NCBI GenBank assembly: GCA_948567375.1
Contig: OX419755.1
Location: 20,589,001 to 20,653,000, forward strand
DNA from: Lunularia cruciata
Taxonomy: Eukaryota; Streptophyta; Marchantiopsida; Lunulariales; Lunulariaceae
DNA length: 64,000 bases
Direction: 5' to 3'
The position numbers were made by a program, and so were the translations under genes. The notes under the pieces were generated by a model. It worked only from the letters and a program-made list of their open reading frames with translations. It ran no database searches and was not told the DNA's origin. Below are positions 26,337 through 38,049 of the stretch, piece by piece (position 1 is the stretch's first letter; each line of letters opens with the position of its first letter).

Positions 26337-26749
26337 TGTAAAAGACTGAGAATGATGAGAGAAATAGGAGAATAGAAGATCACATTGGGATACTTGAATG
26401 AGGGAAACTCTAAATGTCTAGCATGAGCTTTGGCTTGGTATTTATAGGGAGCATTCAAGGCTCTTGAGAAGCTTTTCAAGAAGTTTCCTTCTAGAAAGTT
26501 GTCCACTTGGCATGCAAGCCAAGCTAGTTGGAAACTTCTAGAAGCTTCCTTCTAGAACCTACCTACTTAGGATGCAAGCTAAACTAGTTGTGAAGCTTCC
26601 TCTTATAAGTCACCACTTGGCATGCATGTTACTCAATACTTGGAAGGTACTAAGTAGTTTTTTAGATACTTCTAGAATATTTAGGCTAATTTGGTCTATT
26701 TACTTAGTTAGCCTTGACTAAATTTGTTGCTAAACTCCTTATTTTTACA
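26337..26749 (-). repeat. Outer gypsy 3' LTR (left copy) with heat-shock elements
   Basis: Starts TGTAAAAGAC and ends ATTTTTACA. Read on the minus strand it has a TATA box (TATAAATA at 26439-26446). Upstream of that are clustered heat-shock-element units: TTCAAGAAGTTTC at 26475-26487, GAAACTTCTAGAAGCTTC at 26531-26548, and GAAGCTTC at 26592-26599, plus TTCTAGAA dimers. This is the arrangement of a heat-shock-factor-driven promoter. Confidence 0.85.
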
Positions 26750-26752
26750 TAT

Positions 26753-26766
26753 TCCCCCACCACTAG
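26753..26766 (-). other. Outer gypsy polypurine tract
   Basis: The minus strand reads CTAGTGGTGGGGGAATA into the left LTR. A G-rich purine run immediately before the 3' LTR is where plus-strand DNA synthesis is primed. Confidence 0.7.
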
Positions 26767-28594
26767 TTGGTGATGTCTTTGTTGCCATTGAAGCTTCAAA
26801 CTCTTGTATGACCATTTGTGCATTATGGAGATAAGAAAGAGGCTCTCAAGTAGCATCATGAAGGAGATACCTTCTCCAAAGAACCTTGTACTCAATATGT
26901 TGTTGGCGGCTATGTTTAATGTGGTGATGTGCAAGGATATGATCAACTTCATATTCCTCATGATTGTTGATAGGGACGGGGAGGAGGAGGAGTATGGACA
27001 CAAGAGGAAAAGGAAGATGGATTAGAAACAAAGGGTTTCAACTTGGAAACATGAGAGATGAGGTGGATTTTTGTATGAGAAGGCAAGGCAAGTCGAGTTG
27101 ATAAGCAACATGAGAAATGATTTTGGCGACATCAAATTGGCATATCCAGTTAAGAGCAAGTTTATGGACTTAGGTATCAAGTGGGAAGTGTAGGTTACTA
27201 GAAGAAAACATGACCTTATCACCAATTTTAAAATTGAGATCATGATAGTGTTGGTTTGCATTTCTTTTGGAAGATTTTGAGCAATAAGAAGATGAGATTG
27301 TTATTGCTATTGTAGAGATTGAGATATGGACGTCAAGAAGGTCGGAGTATGAGGAATATGAGATGGAGGTAGAGCAAGAAGAGAATCTAAAACAAGTGGA
27401 TCTTGGCCAAAATTAACTAAGAAGAGAGAGAATCTGGTGCTTGCTTGTTTGGAATTGTTGTAGGCAAACTCAAAAATTGCAAGACACTTGTCTCAATAGG
27501 TATGGTGAACGTTGACAAAGGCACAAAGCATATCTTCCAAGGTGCAATTTTCACATTTGGTTTGCCCATCAATCTACAATAGGCTATGGATAAAGCAAGC
27601 TTGGTGCCAAGTATCTAGAAGAGTGCTTGCTAAAACATTCTAGTGAATCAAGGATTGTGATCGGAGATGAGTACACAAGGCATCCCATGATGCTTGAAGT
27701 CATTATCAAAGTAGATCTGCACCAATGTTGGAGCATATACAATATCAAAGGTTTGTGTAGATTTGCTTACTAAGCTTATCCACAAACACCACTATTGTTG
27801 TGTGACCTTGCTTGGTCTTGGGTAAGGATGTGATGAGATCTAAGCTCACGTGTTCTCACCAAGCAAATTGAATGGGGAGTGGTTGAAGGAGTCCACTTGG
27901 CTTTTGGTTGTTGGCCTTGTTATAATTGGCAGCTCTCACAAGATTGAACAAACTCTTGAACATCTTGCCATGTTGTGCTACCACTATTTGCTTTGGAGGT
28001 ACCCAAGGTCTTATCCACACCCATGTGACCAATGATCATTAAGTCATGGCTTCTTGAAGGCGCACCAATCAAAGATCACCCTTGGCTAGAACATAGATCT
28101 AATTCTCACAAAATAGAAGGTCTTACTTGAAGGAGAAGGTATTGTACTCCTTGTTGCATGCTACAACACAACTTGGTACCAATTGAAAGAAGAGATCTTG
28201 TTATAAAGCTATCCTAAACACAATTTGGACTTTGAAATCGATTGACATTGTCATAATTGCCACCGTGATGAGAAGAAGAGACTTCAAATCAAGCCATCAT
28301 GATAAGGCATTGGGGATGACATAGAATTGATTGGGTTTGTACTCAAGTTTGATATCAAACAATTGTAGTTGTTCCTCCCATTGATGATATCAACTCTTCA
28401 TGTGTTCCAGATGAAATGTCTGCAACAAGGGCTTGTGATCAATTTGCATGATCACTTGTTTCCCCAAGAGATAATGCCTCCATACCTTGGTGGCATATAC
28501 CATTACTAGTTGTTCTTGATCTTGAGTAGAGTAGTTCCTTTTTGTGATATTTAGTCAGCAAGACACAAAGGCAATGGAATGTAACCCATTCTTG

Positions 28595-29860
28595 CTACAA
28601 CACAACTCCAATCACACATTTAGAAGCATCAAAATCAACCACACAAGGTAGTTGAGGATCATATAGTTGGAGAATGGGTCTTGAAGACACCATATATTTC
28701 AGCTTCTGGAATACTTCTTTGTGCTTGGTGGTCCATTGAAATCTCAAGTTCTTCCCCCATAGGTCAGTCAATGGTGTGGCCACATGTGCATAATAATGGA
28801 TGAACTATCAGTAAAAACTTGCCAAGCCATTAAATGCTCACACTTTTGTAGCATCCTTTGGAGTAGGCCAATCAGTAATGGCCTTGATTTTCTCCTTTTC
28901 CATCTTGATTTATTTTGATAAAATCTTGTGACCCAAGAAGGTACCTTCCGTTTGCAAAAAGTTACACTTTGATTTCTTGCAATAAAACTTCCATTGATAT
29001 AGTCATCTTAGGGCTTCTCACATTTGATTTGTGTGTTCTACTTCCATCTTGCTATAGATTAAAATGTCATCAAGAATACCACCACATACCGATCCAATAG
29101 TCCGTCCAACACCTAATGCATATGATCTATGAAGATTGTTGGAGCATTAGTGAGCCCAAATGGTAGAACTCTCCATTCAAAATACCCATACCTTGTGAGA
29201 AAGGAAATATTTTGCAATGGGGATTTGCCAATAGCCACTACAAAGATCCAACTTGGAGAAGTAGCATGCCCCACTCAATTGATGAAGCAAGTTATCAATT
29301 TGAGGCAAAGGATATACATTCTTCATTGTTTTTTTATTGAGCCCGTGATAATCAATACAAAAATGAAGTCCTCCATACTTCTTTGGAACAAATAATATTG
29401 GTGGTCCCCAAGGAGATCTAATATATCATATGAAATCCTTCTCCAACAACTTAGTAAGTGTTATTTGCAACTCTTCCAACTCTTTTGATGAGACCTAATA
29501 GATTGGTCTACTTATTGGAGTACTCCTTGGCAATAAATCAATCTTGAAGGGCATACTAATCCCTTTGGCAGATCATCCTAAGACACATCCGCAAACTCTT
29601 GAATTGTTTGATCAACCATTGTTTAATGAGGCTCCTAACTCTACTTTGATTCTCCTTGTGCAATCAGGTTGATCCACACCACAAAAGTAGACTTATCTTC
29701 CTCCAAAGCTTGCTCTATGGCTGCTTCATTGAGAAACTTCTCATCTCATGACTTATCTTCCTTTAAAGCTTGCTCTATGGCTACTAACCTGACAAACTTC
29801 TCATTTGGGACTAACTATTCTTAGGTGTTTTACTCAAAGGTGCCAAACAACCTAATCAGA
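28595..29860 (-). pseudogene. Outer gypsy RT and RNase H remnant
   Basis: The minus-strand frame at 28595-28783 carries the RT/RNase H junction: a PLTDL block, FQWTTKHKEVFQKLK, then DFDASKCVIGVVL, where family members have DASxxxIGxVL. Further upstream in the element (29.2-29.35 kb) the minus strand decodes to a HQL-x-GA-x-YFSKLDL-x-SGYWQI type RT block. The frames shift repeatedly, so no active enzyme can be made. Confidence 0.85.
29690..29809. repeat. 60-bp tandem duplication in outer gypsy pol
   Basis: Units starting GACTTATCTTCC at 29690 and 29750 both contain AAAGCTTGCTCTATGGCT and end in AACTTCTCAT. It is a local duplication after the element had lost function. Confidence 0.8.
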
Positions 29861-29952
29861 AATTTTTACCTTGGTGTTGTACTTGAATTTGTTATTAGGT
29901 TCAATCAAATTGAACCTTATGACGTTCAAGCCAAGGCAAACCCAAAATGATA

Positions 29953-30204
29953 TCATAATGTAGAGGTACCACTACAAATCTCATACACTACAAACCTCAT
30001 ATACTCCAAATACTCCTTCCCAATCCTGAATGTAACAAGATATGACATAAGGAGTGCAAAACCCTTTCTACCATCCACCATCATCAATATGCTTGCAATT
30101 ACTTGCTTGATAGTAATACATAATTCCTTTGCTAATTGTATGGATATGCAATTCTTTGAGCTTCCAAAATCAACCAAAATCCTACAACCACAATCAGATA
30201 TCAT
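29953..30204 (-). pseudogene. Outer gypsy aspartic protease remnant
   Basis: An 83-residue minus-strand frame with ILVDFGSSKNCIS, corresponding to the retropepsin active site (VDSGSSxNFIS). The catalytic Ser after Asp is Phe. Downstream hydrophobic flap-like sequence is present. Position between the zinc knuckle (about 30340-30435) and RT fits the gypsy order on this strand. Confidence 0.75.
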
Positions 30205-30339
30205 GCCTTACGAGTGAAGCAAAATTGCATAGGTCAAGCCTTTGATCCCATTGGAGTTAATCAAGTTCACACTAGGTGGCTTGAAATCTCCTATTGGGAT
30301 TCCTTGTTTCCTTGATCGGTTTGCTCCACAAACTCCATC

Positions 30340-30435
30340 TGGATGACTTGTCAAGGTCGCTTGTTCTTGAGAAGACATTCAACAATATGATGTCCAATTT
30401 GGCAATAATTAAAAAAACCACAATTTTGTCTCAAT
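30340..30435 (-). pseudogene. Outer gypsy gag zinc-knuckle remnant
   Basis: The minus strand decodes to NYCQIGHHIVEC, a CCHC knuckle (C-x2-C-x4-H-x4-C) that has lost its first cysteine. It sits just left of the inner insertion, while the gag body is on the far side (37.1-37.8 kb). This shows that the young element landed within gag. Confidence 0.7.
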
Positions 30436-30540
30436 TTTTCTCTTTCTGCAATACCAAGTGGTCTCCATTGAATGACATTGATCTCTATTGGTGCCGGCTC
30501 CTCCAACCGTATGTAGTGTATTGGTAGGTTTTGTGGAGGT

Positions 30541-30545
30541 CAGGG
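30541..30545. repeat. Inner gypsy target-site duplication (left)
   Basis: CAGGG here and CAAGG at 37136-37140 are a 5-bp duplication with one mismatch, flanking the inner element. Confidence 0.65.
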
Positions 30546-31281
30546 TGTAATACCAAGAGCTAGCCATATGATCTAGATGTGAAATTTGGTTTGGTAACAT
30601 CTAGAATGATGTTATACATGATGGTTGAAATAGATCAGATAGAAGTATCACCAAAAGAGTACTTCTACTAATAGGGCAGAAACCGAAATGGACTTGAGAA
30701 CCTTAGAACCAATAGCTAGACATATGATTTAAAGGTGAGAATTGGTTTGGTAACATCTGGAAGGATGTTACACATGATGGACTAAACAGATCAGAAAGAG
30801 GTATCACCAAAAGGGGACTTCTACTAATAGAGTAGGAACCAAAATATGCCTGAAATCTTTGAAGGCAATTTTGGAGGCCTAAACTGATGAATTAGGCCTC
30901 AAAAATTTGTAGATGCCCCCCCCCAATAGAGGAAAGGCTGGCCTTCCCTCCTCCCTGCTTTGTCTCGTCGAGAGCTTTCCAATGGTACCTTACGTGATTC
31001 TGAGATTCCTATAGGAAGATTCCCTAAAAGATTCCCTCCGATCAAAGCTTGTTTGATCAACCAGATAGGACCTAGACCAGACATGTCACCCATCCAAGTA
31101 AGTACTCCAAGGGTGGAGCTTGCTGACATGTCACCTATCTGTGTCTCTAATCCTATGGTGGAGCTTCCTTGGCGGAGATCCTCTTTGTCTATATAATAAA
31201 GAGAAGGTGCTCCCTTGGGGCATCAATTGTTTGAGTATGCAATCTATGTTTTCTCTCTTCTCTTGTTCTCGGAGTATTACA
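30546..31281 (+). repeat. Inner gypsy 5' LTR
   Basis: Starts TGTAATAC and ends GTATTACA, perfect 8-bp inverted termini. It carries CTATATAATAAAG near 31189, the likely TATA box, about 90 bases before the LTR end. A poly-C run at 30917-30925 is longer than in the 3' LTR. Confidence 0.95.
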
Positions 31282-31282
31282 A

Positions 31283-31294
31283 TGGTATCAGAGC
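31283..31294 (+). other. Inner gypsy primer-binding site
   Basis: TGGTATCAGAGC, an exact match to the plant initiator-Met tRNA primer-binding site, one base after the 5' LTR. Confidence 0.95.
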
Positions 31295-31421
31295 AAGTGA
31301 TTTAGTCCAAGAGAGTGGATCACCCCTCTTGGAATAACACAAACTACTGAAACTGAGTAATTTGAGGTGGAGAACATAGAGTAGTTGCTAGACTTAGGAA
31401 GGACTTCAGAGAGCGGATGGG

Positions 31422-31851
31422 ATGGATGCACCGGGAGGCCAATTTCCCGCACCTAGCTTTCCATTCTCAAACCCATTCCACATCAAGGTTATGTATATCC
31501 AGCGTGAGCAAATGAGGGTATCGCTAGTTTATCACTTTGGCGCAAAATTCATGGACAAAGTGATGAACTCACCAAACCCGGTGATTCTATCTGTGGTGAT
31601 ATATGACAGAGAGTGGGATTTGAAAATCTACATTCTATTATGATAAAATGGATATGAATGTCCCAAATCCTCTCCCTTTCAACACTCAAGTAGAAATCCG
31701 TTATGTAGTGAAGCCAAAATTGATGTTTAAAGATTTTTTGGTTAGGAATTTTGGTGAGGAGTATTATCAACGAGTGATAGCTTCTGAGGTCCCAATGGTA
31801 GTTCCGATAGTTTGTGCGCCTTCCAGAGTGATTATATTGACTCTGTATTGA
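31422..31851 (+). pseudogene. Leader ORFs upstream of gag
   Basis: Two short open frames (31422-31643, 73 aa; 31648-31851, 67 aa) lie between the primer site and gag. They are also recognisable in the decayed copy near 17.2-17.57 kb, so this leader is a shared family feature. I do not recognise the peptides. They may be the N-terminal part of Gag interrupted by stops, or simply leader sequence. Confidence 0.4.
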
Positions 31852-31884
31852 AGTAGACATTAGCAATTGAGTGTTGCAAGAACC

Positions 31885-32880
31885 ATGGATCCGCAATTGC
31901 AAGAGTTGGTGCAAGGAATGCAAGGGATGTTGAATGAATTTTGAGAGATTAAGATGACCATGGAGACATTACAAAGTCAAGTGCAAATCCTCAAGAATGA
32001 TCAAGCCATGCAAGAAGAAGAGCCGTCTCAAAACCCAATACCTGCGATTGAAGTACTTGGAGAGGCATCCGTGCCTACGAACCCTATCAACAATGAAGCC
32101 ACATTGCTACTCCGGATGAAGAAGACCTGCAACATCAAACCTTACAAGGGGCAGCGTTCGATGGGAGTAGTGGAAAATTGGATCTTGAGAATGAATCAAT
32201 ATTTTTGATTGTTCACAACAGAGATGGTGCAGGCGTGTTTGCATGTGGGTACTTGACCTATAAAGCCCTCACATGGTATGATGCTTGGGGACGATCCATG
32301 CTGGCAGAGAGAAGGGAGGTCACATGGACAACAATGCAAGAAGGACTGCTGAAGAATTTCCAATTGGTGGATTTTGTGCAGATGGCTCGAACCCAACTAT
32401 GGGGATTGAGACAGAAGAATAGCGTACAAGAGTATGTGGAGGCTTTTCTAGATCTACAAGTCGCAATTACCGACATGAGTCCAGAAGAGGCTCTCGACAA
32501 TTTCAAACGAGGGTTGAAAGAGCGGATTTGCCAAGAAGTCATGGTGCAAAATCCTCACACGGTATTTGAAGCCATTGCTTGTGCGCAAAGAATAGCAGAA
32601 GCATTAGGTGGAGGTGAAGGAGTAGCTCCACCTCAACATTATCAAGCAGAAATGCCACACATGGGTAGACCAATACCAATGGAATTGGGCAACCTTTGAT
32701 TCCGGGATCGAGGAGCACGACCGCTTCAAGGGGAGCGGGGACGGGTAGAAGAACAAAGAGATGGAGTCCCACAAGGAGAAGGGACTCAAGGAGAACAACA
32801 TTGTTGTTACAATTGTAGCCGTATTGGGCACATATCTACCAACTGTTGCACTCATTTCCCTGAAGGCCCTTGGCCTTCAT
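31885..32880 (+). pseudogene. Inner gypsy Gag, frame-broken
   Basis: A retrotransposon Gag domain is spread over two frames. One covers 31885-32208 with an internal stop at about 31941. The second, 32178-32699, includes ALTWYDAWG and VQEYVEAFLDL motifs. The switch at about 32205 needs a -1 shift at TAT-TTT-TGA. After a stop at 32697 the zinc knuckle CYNCSRIGHISTNC (intact C-x2-C-x4-H-x4-C) lies at about 32800-32845. Gag forms the particle and binds element RNA. The same frame break is present in the copy at 17.97 kb. Confidence 0.85.
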
Positions 32881-33058
32881 TCAGGCGATCTTTGAACAAC
32901 ATGGAGAGGCATATTGACAAGGAGGAGGTAGAAATCACTTCGGAAAACAAAGATCTCTAGTAAATGTACCTTGCAGCCTTACTGGCTCAATAAGGAAGCA
33001 GAGAAGCAAGGGAAGGAAGAAGAATAATGCACAACGATCCCGAAAGGCAACCTCACAA

Positions 33059-36000
33059 TTGATTGTCGTGAATGGAATCCTAGAAGGTAATCAAGTGAGA
33101 GTATTAATAGATCCGGGAGCAACAGAGAATTTCTTGTCTCGCTCCGTTGCAATAAGATTGGGAATGGATCTAGAGAGAGATGGAAGTGAAAAAGTAGAGT
33201 TACCAAATGGGCAAACAGAGAGGATTGAATCATTACCTAGACGGGTAACCCTCTCTGTAGGAGAATATTAGGAAGCAATTGAGTGGCGAGTGATACAATT
33301 AGCTCGTTATGATGCAATTTTAGGCATACCATGGATGGAGCAGTACAACCCTATGGTGGATTGGAGGAAGAAAGTAGTGAGAACCCACCAATGGTCAATC
33401 ATTGGAGTTAAAGAAAAATCACACAGGCAGAAACTGCCTCTATATGTTGTAGGGATGGCAACTGTTTGTAAGACCGATAGATGTTTTATGGGTCTAATAA
33501 GAGAAGTCCAGAGTGCACAACTCAATGGACAAATTCTTGAGAAATTGAAGGATGTGGTGGATGAGTTTCAAGATGTCATTCTCGATGATTTACCCTCAGG
33601 ATTACTACCAAAAAGGCGAGTAGATCACAAAATTGAGACACTTCTGGGGAAGACGCCTCCTTGTAAGGCCCCATATTGCCTATCACCTCATGAGTTGGAG
33701 GAGTGTAAGACTCAAATTGAGGAGATGTTGCATAAAGGGTTCATCCAACCTAGCGTATCACCATATGGGGTCCCTGTCCTGTTTGTGAAGAAGAAGGATG
33801 GTACAATGCGCATGTGCATTGACTATCGGGGTCTCAATCAACAAACAATGAAGAACAAATACCCCTTACCTCGCATGGATGACCTGTTTGATCAACTCCA
33901 TGGAGCGAGATACTTCACCAAACTAGACTTGCAAAGTGGTTACAATCAAATCCAAATTGCAAAGGAGGATGTGCACAAAACTGCCTTTTGAACCAAGTAT
34001 GGCCACTTTGAGTATCTTGTGATGCCTTTTGGCCTCACCAATGCACCTGCCACTTTCATGAGTATAATGAATGACATATTTTGTCCATACTTGGATAAGT
34101 CTGTTATCGTCTTCTTGGATGATATCTTAGTATACAGTAGCATGATGATAGAACACAAACAACATCTACAAGAGGTCCTCCAGATTCTAAGACAGAATCA
34201 ATTGTACGCCAAAATCTTAAAGTGTAAGTTTGGCAAGTCTAAAGTAGACTACTTGGGGCATAGAGTAAGTGCAGAGGGCATTCAAGTACTAATAGATAAA
34301 ATAGAGGTCATTCAAAAATGGAGTGCCCCAAAAGATCAAACTCAACTTAAGAGCTTCTTGGGGTTGACGGGATTCTATCGTAGATTTGTCAAGGACTTCT
34401 CCAAGGTTGCATAGCCTTTAATGGCACTACTTGGCAAGGGGAAGAAGTGGACATGGGGAACTGCACAAGAGTTGGCCTTTCAAGAATTGAAGGCCGCCTT
34501 GCTACATGCACCAATCTTGAAGTGGTATGACCCAAAACATCCAATCAAGTTGGCTACAGATGCATCAGGCGTAGCAATAGGAGCAGTCCTACAACAAGAG
34601 TGGCATGACAGATGGCATCCAATTGCATATTTCTCTCAAAAGTTGTTACCAGTAGAGCGCAACTACCACACCACAGAACAAGAAGAGCTGGCAATCGTTC
34701 TAGCAACCAAGCATTGGAAGCACTACTTGGGCAAGAAGGCATTTGTAGTAGAGACATACCACAAACCTCTAGTCTACCTCGAGACGCAGAAGGATCTATC
34801 TTGTTGCCAAATTTGGTGGGTAGAGTGGCGACAATGCTTCAACATGACAATCACCTACATGGAACCTAAGAAGCAACTTGTAGATGCATTCACCCGCATG
34901 CCAATGGCCAACAACTTGGTGGCAGAGGTTAAGATTAACCCTGAATTCTGGCAAGAGATTCTGGCGGCTACAAAAACTGACCCACAGATTGTAGAAGCAC
35001 AATCATCCAAAGGTGTCACCAATACCCAAGGACTCACCTTTTGGGATGGCAGATTATGGATCCCAAATGTCCCAGAATTACACACCACCATTCTAGCGGA
35101 ATGTCATGATTCGGCCATTGTAGCTCATGTCGGAGTGGACAAGACCTTGGATGCAGTCAAGCACCATTACTATTGGCCCAAGATGAGCAACAACGTGATG
35201 GACTATGTGCATAGCTGCCTACTTTGCCAACAGAACAAAGCTTCTAATCAAGCTCCTGTAGTGCTCCTTCAACCTCTCCCCACTCCTACCCAACATTGGG
35301 AACAAGTGAGTATGGATCTCGTTTGTGAATTACCCAAGACCACCTCAGGGTTTGATTCCATTGTGGTCTTTGTGGACCGGCTCAGCAAAATGATTCATGT
35401 ACGCCCTACCACCAAAGAGGTGACCGCTCCATAACTAGCTCAATTATACTTAGATGCAGCCTTTGCTCACCATGGCTTGTCTAGAGTACTCATCACCGAT
35501 AAAGGCACCCAATTCACCAGCTTGTTTTGGCAAACACTCTTTGGGTTCTTCAAAACCAAGTTGGCCATGTCCACAGCTTACCACCCCCAAACAGATGGCC
35601 AAACAGAGCGGGCTAATTGCACAATTGAAGATATGTTATGCGGCTTCACCTTAGAAGAGCAAGAGAGGTGGGACACCCTACTACCGTTGGTGGAATTCGC
35701 TTACAACAATTCAGTGAACGCATCCACCCAGGTCACTCCATTCTTCCTCATGTATGGTGAGCATCACTTCACACCTTCTAGCTTGATGAAGATCCGTCTA
35801 GTGGCTACCAAGGTCAATGCGGTCAATACATTTGTTTCTAGAATCCAACAAGGTATGGAGAGCGCAAAGCACAGATTACAAATTGCGCAAAATCGACAAA
35901 AGTAGTCTGCTGATGCACACCGTCGGCACATGGAGTTCAATGTTGGGGATCAAGTGTGGCTATCAAAAACCAACCTCACATTAGTTGGACCTTGTAAGCT

Positions 36001-36388
36001 CAGACCTTGTTTTATTGGGCCTTTCTCGATTCTTCGTCGCATTGGCGCGGTGGCCTATCACCTTGAGCTACCACCACACATGAAGATCCATCCAATCTTC
36101 CATGTCTCCCTACTATGCAGATATGCTCCCCAATCAGGCCAAGGTCATTCCACACCAGACATTCGACCTTGTCCGACACTCATTGATGGCACAGAGGAAT
36201 ATGAAGTGGAGCGGATTCTCCAAAAATGCATGTGTGGTACTCGCCACCCGCGGGTGGACTATCTAGTAAAATGGAAAGGTTACCCCCTCTATGAAGCCAC
36301 ATGGGAGCCCGCTGCCAATTTGGCACATGCACCTGTGTTGGTGCAAGCATTTGAGCAACAATTGCACAACGAGGATGTTGTGTCTTAA
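33059..36388 (+). pseudogene. Inner gypsy Pol with chromodomain, five in-frame stops
   Basis: One reading frame runs the whole length, with stops at about 33269, 33989, 34412, 35432 and 35903. Protease: LIDPGATENFLS, with Pro in place of Ser in the DSG/DTG triad. [27 protein letters not shown] and the catalytic [10 protein letters not shown]. RNase H: LATDASGVAIGAVL. Integrase: H-x8-H near 35105-35135, C-x2-C (CLLCQQ), then Asp in MDLV, Asp in ITDKGTQFTS and Glu in TERANCTIE. The last about 55 residues (36200-36360) are a chromodomain: YEVERIL, YLVKWKGYP and TWEP. The chromodomain would direct integration to marked chromatin. The stops fit single C-to-T or G-to-A changes. Confidence 0.95.
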
Positions 36389-36400
36389 AAGGAGGGAGGT
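36387..36400 (+). other. Inner gypsy polypurine tract
   Basis: AAAAGGAGGGAGGT directly before the 3' LTR, overlapping the pol stop codon (36386-36388). Confidence 0.9.
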
Positions 36401-36401
36401 C

Positions 36402-37135
36402 TGTAATACCAAGAGCTAGCCATATGATCTAGATGTGAAATTTGGTTTGGTAACATCTAGAATGATGTTATACATGATGGTTGAAATAGATCAGATAGAA
36501 GTATCACCAAAAGAGTACTTCTACTAATAGGGCAAAAACCAAAATAGACTTGAGAACCTTAGAACCAATAGCTAGACATATGATTTAAAGGTGAGAATTG
36601 GTTTGGTAACATCTGGAAGGATGTTACACATGATGGACTAAACAGATCAGAAAGAGGTATCACCAAAAGGGGACTTCTACTAATAGAGTAGGAACCAAAA
36701 TATGCCTGAAATCTTTGAAGGCAATTTTGGAGGCCTAAACTGATGAATTAGGCCTAAAAAATTTGTAGATGCTCCCCCCAACAGAGGAAAGGTTGGCCTT
36801 CCCTCCTCCCTGCTTTGTCTCGTCGAGAGCTTTCCAATGGTACCTTACGTGATTCTGAGATTCCTATAGGAAGATTCCCTAAAAGATTCCCTCCGATCAA
36901 AGCTTGTTTGATCAACCAGATAGGACCTAGACCAGACATGTCACCCATCCAAGTAAGTACTCCAAGGGTGGAGCTTGCTGACATGTCACTATCTATGTCC
37001 CTAATCCTATGGTGGAGCTTCCTTGGCGGAGATCCTCTTTGTCTATATAATAAAGAGAAGGTGCTCCCTTGGAGCATCAATTGTTTGAGTGTGCAATCTG
37101 TGTTTTCTCTCTTCTCTTGTCCTCGGAGTATTACA
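36402..37135 (+). repeat. Inner gypsy 3' LTR
   Basis: Starts TGTAATAC and ends GTATTACA like the 5' LTR. The visible differences are nearly all transitions (for example three G-to-A changes within 36531-36550), plus small indels such as the shorter poly-C run. The element is recent relative to its surroundings. Confidence 0.95.
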
Positions 37136-37140
37136 CAAGG

Positions 37141-37800
37141 TCAAGACCAAGTTGTTGTAACTAAGGAATCAAAGAGTTTGACCAATTGCATGGCTTCTTC
37201 CAAGTGTTGTGGCTCTTGCATAGTCAACTCTAATGTGGTTCATGACTTCAAGCCACTCACACATTGGTCCAGAGCTTCATCTTCCAATATATTTGGAATT
37301 TTCATGATGGTGATTCTGGAATTACGTGATGTAACTTCTTACAAAGCCAATCTATTTCCACTCTACCAACCTATCTTGTGTAGCTTGTGTGGCAATTATA
37401 ACTTGGAATCAACCAATTATTGCACCCTTGAATTCTACCCAAGTCAAGATTGGTGCAACAATTTGCCGTTCAGCTTGCTTTACTCAGAATTGCCATATAC
37501 CTTTGCTACTCCATCTAATTGGCTACAAGCCAACATAATTTTTTTTGTTCATCTTGAAGATTGGTAGCTTCAAAATAACATTCACTTCAAACAAAAAATT
37601 CTCCATTGCACCCAAGAGATTCTTGCCTTCAAATACCTTGGGTTCTAGAAATTGGATTTGGTCTTCTCCTTTTGAAATTGGTGCTCTCTCTATGTGCTCT
37701 TGTCCTTGATGGTCTTGCTCATCCAAAAATTGAGTAAAGTTGTTGCATAAAAATGATAACCTCATGCATTGCCGCCATGGCTACTACTCTATCACACTAC
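37141..37800 (-). pseudogene. Outer gypsy Gag remnant
   Basis: Minus-strand frame 37523-37765 includes FEGKNLLGAMENFLFEVNVIL, the start of a gypsy Gag domain (usually F-x-G-x-x-x-x-x-x-W-x-x-x-x-x-x-F). The rest toward 37141 is frame-broken. It is the part of gag cut away from its zinc knuckle by the inner insertion. Confidence 0.7.
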
Positions 37801-38035
37801 TCCCAATTTATCTAATTTATTAACACATAGATGCAACACGTCCATTGTTCTCGATAAGTTACAATTGGAAGTACCAATGGTTCCTTAGACAAGGTGATCA
37901 TATTTAGAAATTTTTGCCCAAAGAGTGAGGTGATGAACTATATAAAAGGATGCTTGGGTAGTACTGGGGCACAAAAGTCTCAATGGTTTGGCGGAAATGG
38001 ATTTGGTGGTCCATAAATTCCATCCATCCTATTCT

Positions 38036-38048
38036 TACTTTGATACTA
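38036..38048 (-). other. Outer gypsy primer-binding site, degenerate
   Basis: On the minus strand, TAGTATCAAAGTA beside the right LTR, a mutated form of TGGTATCAGAGC. It shows that this LTR is the 5' one. Confidence 0.65.
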
Positions 38049-38049
38049 A

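Larger units (their letters stand above)
30546..37135 (+). mobile_element. Young Ty3/gypsy chromovirus, inactivated by point stops
   Basis: A 6.59 kb element with LTRs 30546-31281 and 36402-37135, which differ at only about 15 positions by eye (about 98% identical). It has an initiator-Met primer site, gag with zinc knuckle, protease, RT, RNase H, integrase and a C-terminal chromodomain, and a purine tract. Order RT-RH-IN defines Ty3/gypsy and the chromodomain places it in the chromoviruses. Pol is complete in length but cut by single in-frame stops. Confidence 0.95.

Noticed and set aside
25892-26506. 204-residue minus-strand ORF
   Set aside because: Its Leu/Ser run is only the translated GA microsatellite; no domain or coding bias outside it.
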